Below are positions 8,173 through 13,051 of a stretch of DNA of 13,051 nt, piece by piece. How positions within the stretch are numbered: position 1 is the first letter of the stretch; every line of letters begins with the position of its first letter. This DNA is from Chitinophaga pinensis (GTDB taxonomy: Bacteria; Bacteroidota; Bacteroidia; Flavobacteriales_D; Crocinitomicaceae): NCBI GenBank assembly GCA_945870115.1, contig CAMBRH010000071.1, forward strand, positions 1-13,051, in the 5' to 3' direction. Position numbers and translations under genes: made by a program. Below the pieces are notes generated by a model. It ran no database searches and was not told the origin of the DNA. It saw only the letters and a program-made list of their open reading frames with translations.

Positions 8173-9813
8173 GTGATTATTTCAAAAAAACTTTTCAAAA
8201 TTAAAAACGTGTTTGAGTTAACTAAAACTAAAAGGTATTTGTTCTCCGTTCTTGGTGGACTTTTAATGGTTTTATCTTTTCCATTTACTGGAAGTTTGTC
8301 TTTGTTAATGCTTTTTGCATTGATTCCACTTTTATTAATTGAGGAAACGATTTTACATAAAAAATACCGCTCATCAAAATTATTTATTCACAGTTATATA
8401 GTGTTTTTTATTTATAATATAGGCACAACATGGTGGATTTGGAACGCAAGTGTTGGAGGCGCAATTTTTGCCTTTACCTTAAACTCTTTGATTATGGCTT
8501 TGGTTTTTCAAGCTTTTCATATCACAAAAAAGCATATTGGAAAATACGAAGGGAATATCGCTTTGGTGATTTTTTGGATTGGGTTTGAATATTTGCATTT
8601 TCATTGGGAATTGTCGTGGCCATGGTTAAATTTTGGAAATGTTTTTGCTTCAAGTCCAATTTTAGTACAATGGTATTCTATGTCTGGAATTTTGGGCGGA
8701 ACTGCTTGGGTTTTGGTATGTAACTTATTAGGTTTTACAATTGTAAAAAATGTAGTTTTCAAAAATAAACCATGGGCTTCTCAAAAACAAAATGGATTGA
8801 TTTTACTTGCAGGAATTGTTTTACCAATTTCCTTCTCCTTGATTCAATATTATTCGTATTCTGAAAAAGGAAAAGATACAGAAATTGTAATTACGCAACC
8901 AAATATAGATCCTTATAATGAGAAATTTACAGGTAGTGTAAACGATCAATTGGATAAAATTTGTAATTTGGCTGATAAGAAAGTTACTTCAAAAACAGAT
9001 TTTGTATTGGCTCCTGAAACAGCTTTACCTTTTATGTTTTATGAAGATGAAATTCAACGAATTATTTATTTTCATTATTTAATTGAGCGAAAAGCTCGTT
9101 GGAATGGACCCTCATTATTAATTGGTGCTTCGACCAAAAAATATTTCAAAACAAAAAATTCTCGTGCTTCTAAGAAAATATATGGGGGGCCAGGTTTTGA
9201 AGAATATTATAATTCTTCGATGCTTATTAATGAATATGATAATCCAAAATTTGTTCATAAATCCAAATTGGTTTTAGGAGTGGAGAAAGTACCTTTTTCA
9301 AATATTTTTCCATATTTAGAGGAATTATCAATTAACAATGGTGGAACAAGTGGAACGTTAGGTATTGAAGATCAATCTCAAGTTTTGTCAAGTAAAGGAA
9401 TTAAATTTGCCCCAGTAGTTTGTTATGAATCAATTTATGGTGAATTTATTTCTGATCAATGTAATAAAGGCGCAGAATTGATTTTTGTAATTACAAATGA
9501 TGGTTGGTGGGGAGATACTCCAGGATATAAGCAACACAATGCTTTTTCTAGATTAAGGGCAATCGAAAATAGAAGAAGTGTTGCTCGTTCTGGAAATACT
9601 GGAATTTCATCGTTTATTAATCAACGAGGTGATATTTTGCAAGCAAGTCCTTGGTGGGTTGAAACTTCCATAAAGGAAACAGTTAAAAGAAATTCTGAAA
9701 AAACTTTTTATACGAGATACGGAGATATCCTTGGCCAATCGCTTTCGTTTTCTGCCTTGTTTTTATTTCTTTTCACGTTATATAAAATTATTTATAGAAG
9801 ATTAAAAAAGTAA
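8173..9813 (+). CDS. lnt: Apolipoprotein N-acyltransferase
   Basis: Adds the third acyl chain to the N-terminal Cys of lipoproteins in the inner membrane. The 546 residues give hydrophobic segments (about 23-55, 70-115, 128-145, 165-190, 208-228), a periplasmic nitrilase-fold domain (about 235-500) and a final membrane helix (about 523-543). The catalytic triad is visible: Glu282 in APETALPF, Lys363 or Lys365 in HKSKLVLGVEKVPF, and Cys417 in VVCYESIYGE. TNDGWWGDTPG (441-451) is the usual conserved block. The start is GTG at 8173: an in-frame stop (TAA, 8149-8151) lies just upstream and the only nearby ATG (8160) is out of frame. The first in-frame ATG would cut into the first membrane segment. 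The gene is divergent from pnuC across about 90 nt and its stop touches the stop of the next, convergent gene. No terminator is visible. Confidence 0.95.
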   Translation: MIISKKLFKIKNVFELTKTKRYLFSVLGGLLMVLSFPFTGSLSLLMLFALIPLLLIEETILHKKYRSSKLFIHSYIVFFIYNIGTTWWIWNASVGGAIFAFTLNSLIMALVFQAFHITKKHIGKYEGNIALVIFWIGFEYLHFHWELSWPWLNFGNVFASSPILVQWYSMSGILGGTAWVLVCNLLGFTIVKNVVFKNKPWASQKQNGLILLAGIVLPISFSLIQYYSYSEKGKDTEIVITQPNIDPYNEKFTGSVNDQLDKICNLADKKVTSKTDFVLAPETALPFMFYEDEIQRIIYFHYLIERKARWNGPSLLIGASTKKYFKTKNSRASKKIYGGPGFEEYYNSSMLINEYDNPKFVHKSKLVLGVEKVPFSNIFPYLEELSINNGGTSGTLGIEDQSQVLSSKGIKFAPVVCYESIYGEFISDQCNKGAELIFVITNDGWWGDTPGYKQHNAFSRLRAIENRRSVARSGNTGISSFINQRGDILQASPWWVETSIKETVKRNSEKTFYTRYGDILGQSLSFSALFLFLFTLYKIIYRRLKK

Positions 9814-10365
9814 TCATTTCAATGAACGATAATTTTTTATCCAATCAGGATTTTGAACATCGCGCATAATTTTCCAAAAATTTGTGTCTATGAAATATCC
9901 AAAATCTAGGTTGTCAACACCATATTCTGTTTTCAAATAAATTGCTTGTTTGCTTGATGGTTTATACATTTCGGCGCTCCAACCTTTTTCTTTTCCATTG
10001 TTGAAAGGATAGTCTGAATAACGAAGTTTCCATAAAGAATCTAGAGGGGAACAGAAAATGACATCTTTATTATTGATTGAATCTTTAACTAAACCACATA
10101 AAATTGTATTTTCTTCCAACATATTTTTTCTTTGTGGATTGTAAATACTTGGCCATTTTCCAGTTGCAAATTTTACAAATTCATCTTTTGAAAGGTTTTT
10201 TTTCTGACTCAAAACTCTTCCGTTGTCAATAAAAACCATCAATGTGTACATTTGAGAATTTGTTTGCATATTTACTTGAACAGCAAAAACGGTTTTTACA
10301 GTTGGGTTAAAAATAACCGAACTCGAAACAAACCAAAATCCAAGAACAAGTAATGATGCTTTCAT
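9814..10365 (-). CDS. Unrecognised exported protein, 183 residues
   Basis: I do not recognise a family. The N-terminus MKASLLVLGFWFVSSSVIF is a basic-hydrophobic leader that could be a signal peptide or anchor, so the rest (about 25-183) probably lies outside the cytoplasm. That part is polar, with a beta-type segment MYTLMVFIDNGRVLS (39-53), two cysteines (90 and 105) that could pair in the periplasm, and an aromatic-rich end with GYFIDTNFWKIM and DWIKNYRSLK. There is no lipobox, sorting domain or further membrane segment. Codon use looks like that of its neighbours and the ATG is well placed. Its stop codon (9814-9816) directly follows the lnt stop, with opposite orientation. No function is offered. 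Confidence 0.8.
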   Translation of the reverse strand: MKASLLVLGFWFVSSSVIFNPTVKTVFAVQVNMQTNSQMYTLMVFIDNGRVLSQKKNLSKDEFVKFATGKWPSIYNPQRKNMLEENTILCGLVKDSINNKDVIFCSPLDSLWKLRYSDYPFNNGKEKGWSAEMYKPSSKQAIYLKTEYGVDNLDFGYFIDTNFWKIMRDVQNPDWIKNYRSLK

Positions 10366-10448
10366 TTAATCCTAAAATATAAGATTGTATTTTAAACGCT
10401 AAAAATCTAAAAATGTTTCTTTTAATAAAAACCTTAAAAGATTTGGGC

Positions 10449-10478
10449 AAAAAAAAAATCGGAGTATTATTCCGATTT
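10449..10478 (-). terminator. Intrinsic terminator of the cupredoxin gene
   Basis: The stem AAATCGGA (10456-10463) / TCCGATTT (10471-10478) has a 7-nt loop. On the minus strand it is followed by a run of ten T (complement of 10449-10458). It lies 21 nt past the stop codon of the minus-strand cupredoxin gene. Confidence 0.88.
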
Positions 10479-10498
10479 CAATGTTAAAAATTGATTTT

Positions 10499-11098
10499 TT
10501 ATTCTGATTTAACAATTTTTCTAGTTTCTAATACTTTACCATCTGACTTGATGATGTAAAAGTAAACTCCTTTTCTTAAATCTGATAAATCTAAAACCGT
10601 TGACTTTTCATAAGTAGAAACTGAAACTGAAGCTACTGTTTCGCCTAAAAGTGAGCAAACTTCAATTTTATCTGCCCCTCCATGATTGATTGTTACTTTG
10701 GAAGTAAATGGATTTGGATAAACTTTTAATTCAGTAGATTTTTGAATTTTAGAAGCTGATAAAACGGGAAGTGATGCGACAAAGCTTCCAGTCATACTTC
10801 CCGCATGAGGAGTACAAACATAACTATATGTTCCAGCAACAGTAACTTTATAATCGAAAGTTGGATTTGCTGATGTGATTGGGGAGTTCCAAACGGCCGC
10901 ATTTGCGGGGATAGATTGTGTAACCGAAGTTGTAGTATGTGTTCCACTAACCCATGTAAATCTTACAGTATCTCCTACAATCACTGATGTAAGATTTGCA
11001 GGTGAAAAAGCAAAGTTCGAAACAGAAACAACATGAATAGTAGCTTTTGCAGTAAATCCAAGAGTTAATAATGTGATTAAAGTAAATATTTTATTCAT
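10499..11098 (-). CDS. Plastocyanin-like blue copper protein with T9SS type A sorting domain
   Basis: A 199-residue secreted protein in three parts: signal peptide (1-19, AKA|T), a cupredoxin domain (about 20-110) and a C-terminal T9SS sorting domain (about 122-199). The type 1 copper ligands are visible: His54 in SGTHTTT, Cys95 and His98 in YVCTPH, and Met102 in AGSM. The Cys-His-Met spacing CxxHxxxM is one residue shorter than in plant plastocyanin. The sorting domain shows KVYPNPFTSKVTIN (125-138) and ends with KGVYFYIIKSDGKVLETRKI, typical of TIGR04183. Cupredoxins carry single electrons. The T9SS tail means export across the outer membrane and release or attachment at the surface, so this would be an extracellular redox protein; partners are unknown. 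The gene has a good promoter and its own terminator, so it is probably a single-gene unit. Confidence 0.92.
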   Translation of the reverse strand: MNKIFTLITLLTLGFTAKATIHVVSVSNFAFSPANLTSVIVGDTVRFTWVSGTHTTTSVTQSIPANAAVWNSPITSANPTFDYKVTVAGTYSYVCTPHAGSMTGSFVASLPVLSASKIQKSTELKVYPNPFTSKVTINHGGADKIEVCSLLGETVASVSVSTYEKSTVLDLSDLRKGVYFYIIKSDGKVLETRKIVKSE

Positions 11099-11133
11099 AG
11101 TTATAATTTTTAAAGAGTATCAGTAAGTTTTAG

Positions 11134-11162
11134 CAAATATAATATTAATTTGTTAAAAACAA
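11134..11162 (-). promoter_or_regulatory. Bacteroidota promoter of the cupredoxin gene
   Basis: On the minus strand a -33 TTG (within GTTTTG, complement of 11160-11162) is followed after 18 nt by TATATTTG (complement of 11134-11141), an exact TAnnTTTG -7 element. Both spacing and distance to the ATG (about 36 nt) fit the known consensus. This is the best promoter in the window. Confidence 0.65.
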
Positions 11163-11232
11163 AACTTTTTAACTTTATTTATTTGAAAACTTTAATATTT
11201 TAACCAAATATAGGTTTTTTTGCTAAATTGTT

Positions 11233-11240
11233 TATTTTTG
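11233..11240 (+). promoter_or_regulatory. Candidate -7 element close to the GtrA-family start codon
   Basis: TATTTTTG matches TAnnTTTG but ends only 7 nt before the ATG at 11248, so a transcript from it would be almost leaderless. There is no TTG at the usual -33 distance. The match may be chance in AT-rich DNA. Confidence 0.25.
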
Positions 11241-11247
11241 CAGAAAT

Positions 11248-11736
11248 ATGGAAAAAAAATCAAATTTTCTCATCAAACTTGTTTTAATTGTCTTGGATTT
11301 TTTCTATCCTATTGTGAAGAAATTCGTGAATAGACATACCTATTATTACATAGCATGTGGCGGAGGAAATACATTTTTAAGTTTTATTATCTACTATTTT
11401 TGTTACCATAATTTTTTACATAAAGAAGATTTGGATCTAGGATTTTATGTATTTAAATCCCATATGGCAGCTTTTTTTATTTCTTTCGGAATTACTTTCC
11501 CAATCGGATTTTTGCTTAGTAAATATATTGTGTGGAGTGAAAGTTATTTAACTGGAAACAAGCAACTTTTTAGGCATTTAATTTTAGTAGTGATTTTTGT
11601 AATAATTAATTATTTACTGCTTAAGTTATTTGTTGAAATTTTTAACTGGTGGGCAATGCCTAGCCAGGTATTAACTACGATAATTATTGTGATTTTTAGT
11701 TACTTGGCTCAGAAATATTATTCCTTTAAGAATTAA
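11248..11736 (+). CDS. GtrA-family membrane protein (putative lipid-linked sugar flippase)
   Basis: A 162-residue inner-membrane protein with four hydrophobic helices (about 33-53, 68-90, 107-130, 135-157), the size and topology of GtrA/DPMS-like proteins, which help move or handle polyprenyl-linked sugars for cell-surface polysaccharide. Family features include YIACGGGNTFLSFIIY (34-49), PIGFLLSKYIVWSES (85-99) with the conserved Asn/Ser-Lys-Tyr-x-x-W-type patch, NYLLLKLFVE (121-130) and the ending SYLAQKYYSFK. The ATG at 11248 is the only reasonable start, since the next Met is inside the second helix. No glycosyltransferase is adjacent, so its sugar cannot be inferred. Its stop (11734-11736) abuts the stop of the convergent small ORF and no terminator lies between them. 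Confidence 0.88.
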   Translation: MEKKSNFLIKLVLIVLDFFYPIVKKFVNRHTYYYIACGGGNTFLSFIIYYFCYHNFLHKEDLDLGFYVFKSHMAAFFISFGITFPIGFLLSKYIVWSESYLTGNKQLFRHLILVVIFVIINYLLLKLFVEIFNWWAMPSQVLTTIIIVIFSYLAQKYYSFKN

Positions 11737-11898
11737 TTACTTTTTGAAAAACAAAAAATAGAGGGCAAATAAAATTAATGTTACTACTAAAATCGTTAGA
11801 AATAGGTGTTCGATTAAAAACGTAACTACTAATAAAGTTGGAATCCCAAAAATTGCAATTAAATGAAATTTTCCTTGATGTTTTTTTTCGTTATTCAA
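11737..11898 (-). CDS. Small two-helix membrane protein, 53 residues, TTG start
   Basis: I do not recognise a family. The frame begins TTG AAT AAC and reads a basic polar head (NNEKKHQGKF, residues 2-11), then two hydrophobic stretches (about 12-28 and 32-51) with a short Glu-His break at 30-31, and ends FFKK. The TTG (complement 11896-11898) overlaps the stop TGA of the cyclo-ligase gene as TTGA, the same kind of coupling as ATGA. The stop codon (11737-11739) directly follows the GtrA-family stop on the other strand. With the ORF the operon is packed without gaps; without it about 158 nt would be empty. There is no ATG in frame, and an upstream TTG at 11904 is a second possible start. Two membrane helices and coupling are seen; function is unknown. 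Confidence 0.65.
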   Translation of the reverse strand: MNNEKKHQGKFHLIAIFGIPTLLVVTFLIEHLFLTILVVTLILFALYFLFFKK

Positions 11899-12458
11899 AA
11901 CCAAATAATTTCATTAGCGTTTAAGTATGCATGTAGTTTGACATCAGTTGATATCATGTCATCAATCTGTTCTTCTAAATCATATATGTTTATTCCAATA
12001 AATTTACATGAAGGAGAACATTTTTTTAAAAATTTATCATAAAAGCCTTTCCCATATCCGACACGGTTTCCAAATTTATCTGCACATAAAAGTGGAATGA
12101 AAACAAAATCAAAACGATCAGCGGCAATTATTTTCCCTTTTTTTGGTTCAGGAATCCCCCATTGACTTAATTCAAGTTGATCTTCTGATTCAAATAGAAT
12201 ATGTTTCATCTCCCCGTTTTCATGATTTACTTTTGGAATTGCAATTTTAGCTCCAAAGGAAATTGCTTTTTCCCAAATTAAATAGGTGTTTATTTCATTT
12301 TTCCGCTCAATTGGTAGGAATAAACTAACAATTTTGTTTTCGAGATTGAAATTTACAAATATATTTTGACAGATTTTTTCAGATAGAATTTGTAGCTGCC
12401 CTGGAGCAATTTTTTTTCTTAGATCTAAATATTTTATGCGCAATTCTTGCTTAGTCAT
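11895..12458 (-). CDS. 5-formyltetrahydrofolate cyclo-ligase
   Basis: Converts 5-formyltetrahydrofolate to 5,10-methenyltetrahydrofolate with ATP, returning a storage or dead-end folate to one-carbon metabolism in the cytoplasm. The 187 residues are full length for the family (PF01812). Visible motifs are the N-terminal LRIKYLDLRKKI (6-17), SLFLPIERKNEINT (45-58), GIPEP (101-105) and the hallmark VGYGKGFYDKFL (133-144) that binds nucleotide phosphate. FIGINIYDLEEQI (153-165) precedes the usual DVKLHA stretch. The ATG at 12458 is 3 nt past the stop of the YbaB gene, and the stop overlaps the TTG start of a small membrane ORF, so this is the middle gene of a three-gene operon. Nothing is missing. 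The pairing with ybaB is probably a shared-transcript convenience and not a pathway. Confidence 0.95.
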   Translation of the reverse strand: MTKQELRIKYLDLRKKIAPGQLQILSEKICQNIFVNFNLENKIVSLFLPIERKNEINTYLIWEKAISFGAKIAIPKVNHENGEMKHILFESEDQLELSQWGIPEPKKGKIIAADRFDFVFIPLLCADKFGNRVGYGKGFYDKFLKKCSPSCKFIGINIYDLEEQIDDMISTDVKLHAYLNANEIIWF

Positions 12459-12461
12459 AAT

Positions 12462-12761
12462 TTAAAATCCTGGTAAAAATTGTCGAGCAGAACTCGAAAC
12501 CTCTGTTTGATTTATTTCTTCAGCTTTTTCCAATGCTTTTTCAAGTGCTATTGCTAAAAAGTCTTCTAATTCTTCTTTTTCAATTAGTTTTAGGTCAGCT
12601 GAGATTTCTAGCGATGTGAGTTTCCTATTTCCGTCAAGTTCTATTTTAACTAATCCACCTCCAGCTTCACCAAAAACTTTTATTTTTGCTAACTTGGCTT
12701 TACTGTCGACCAACGATTGTTGCATCTTTTCAAGCATTTCTTTTTGATTTAATCCAAACAT
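12462..12761 (-). CDS. YbaB/EbfC family nucleoid-associated protein
   Basis: A small DNA-binding protein of the YbaB/EbfC family, which forms dimers shaped like tweezers and coats the nucleoid. The 99 residues follow the family plan: an N-terminal helix (MFGLNQKEMLEKMQQ), a beta core with the conserved AGGGLVKIELDGNRKLTSLEI (roughly residues 33-53), then a long C-terminal helix and a short tail ending FLPGF. The ATG at 12761 is chosen over a GTG at 12770 because MFG is the usual family start. It leads the operon with the cyclo-ligase (3-nt gap). A near-consensus -7 element, TATTTTTA on the minus strand (12781-12788), lies about 20 nt upstream. In many bacteria this gene sits between dnaX and recR; neither is here. 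Confidence 0.93.
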   Translation of the reverse strand: MFGLNQKEMLEKMQQSLVDSKAKLAKIKVFGEAGGGLVKIELDGNRKLTSLEISADLKLIEKEELEDFLAIALEKALEKAEEINQTEVSSSARQFLPGF

Positions 12762-12852
12762 AAATTTCACTTTAGACTTGTAAAAATACTTAAAAAATTG
12801 AAAATAATAATTTATTAATTTTCATTTTATATTTTTATTTGAAAAATAATTA

Positions 12853-12860
12853 TATATTTG
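12853..12860 (+). promoter_or_regulatory. Candidate -7 promoter element of the window-end gene
   Basis: TATATTTG matches TAnnTTTG exactly and lies 29 nt before the ATG at 12890, the usual distance in Bacteroidota. No TTG is present at the -33 spacing. An alternative is TTTG (12838-12841) with TATTTTTT (12861-12868) after 19 nt. Confidence 0.45.
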
Positions 12861-12889
12861 TATTTTTTAATCTAAAACTCAAATCAAAA

Positions 12890-13051
12890 ATGAAACATTT
12901 TTATTTGCTAACTATTGCCAGTTTGTTCTTGGGAACAATAACTTTTGCTCAAGAATCAGAAGAGCATAGTGAAGAATCTTCTGAAGAATATGTTGACACT
13001 AACTTAGTTGAGCATACCTTTGAAGGTACAAGAGTTATTAATGGCCATTCA
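12890..13051 (+). CDS. Exported protein, N-terminus only (possible DUF5777-type beta-barrel)
   Basis: The frame is open to the window end, giving 54 residues. A signal peptide is clear (MKHFYLLTIASLFLGTITFA, cleaved before Gln21). It is followed by an acidic Ser/Glu/His linker (ESEEHSEESSEEY, 22-34) and then TFEGTRVINGHS (43-54). The TFxxTRVINGHS pattern is one I associate with the start of the DUF5777 outer-membrane barrel-like proteins of Bacteroidota; this is recalled and not checked, and the barrel itself is outside the window. The leader is too long and regular to be chance, and a -7 promoter element precedes it by 29 nt. Function is not assignable from this part. Confidence 0.75.
   Translation, partial: MKHFYLLTIASLFLGTITFAQESEEHSEESSEEYVDTNLVEHTFEGTRVINGHS

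Noticed and set aside
11741..11757. TTTTTG / CAAAAA inverted repeat at the GtrA-small ORF junction as a bidirectional terminator
   Set aside because: A 6-bp stem with one G-C pair is too weak, and it lies in codons of the small ORF.
1..13051. Defence system, mobile element, CRISPR array or secondary-metabolite cluster
   Set aside because: No transposase, integrase, nuclease, repeat-spacer array or biosynthetic enzymes are seen; base composition and gene types are uniform and mostly housekeeping.

Overview
The window reads as ordinary chromosome of a low-GC member of the Bacteroidota, most likely Flavobacteriia. Four things point there. One protein ends in a type IX secretion (T9SS) type A sorting domain. 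One OmpA-family protein has the domain order of the T9SS component PorE. Several genes are preceded by the Bacteroidota -7 promoter element TAnnTTTG. Shine-Dalgarno sequences are weak or absent. I see no tRNA, rRNA, insertion sequence, phage gene, CRISPR array or integration site. No gap without a gene exceeds about 230 bases.

Layout. 1-1224 (+) is the 3' part of uvrA (nucleotide excision repair). 1426-2109 (+) is a LOG-family phosphoribohydrolase. It converges on 2336-4510 (-), a TPR / beta-propeller / CRD-like / OmpA protein; two back-to-back intrinsic terminators separate them. 4714-8082 (-) is a tight three-gene unit transcribed pnuC, NadR-like kinase, GH20 beta-hexosaminidase, with overlaps of 4 and 14 nt. 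8173-9813 (+) is lnt (apolipoprotein N-acyltransferase), divergent from pnuC. It abuts, tail to tail with no gap, an unrecognised exported protein at 9814-10365 (-). 10499-11098 (-) is a blue-copper (plastocyanin-like) protein with a T9SS sorting domain and a clear promoter and terminator. 11248-11736 (+) is a GtrA-family membrane protein. 11737-12761 (-) is a compact operon: a YbaB/EbfC nucleoid protein, 5-formyltetrahydrofolate cyclo-ligase, and a previously uncalled 53-residue membrane ORF whose TTG start overlaps the ligase stop. 12890 to the end (+) is the start of an exported protein, possibly of the DUF5777 beta-barrel family.

How the genes work together. Most are housekeeping. PnuC plus the NadR-type kinase form a minimal nicotinamide riboside uptake-and-trapping route to NAD. 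Its coupling to a secreted hexosaminidase is the least expected arrangement here. The PorE-like protein and the sorted cupredoxin are consistent with a cell using the T9SS to place redox proteins on its surface, but the two genes are not adjacent. I found no convincing new multi-gene system. The best leads are the small membrane ORF, the salvage/hexosaminidase operon and the surface-directed cupredoxin.
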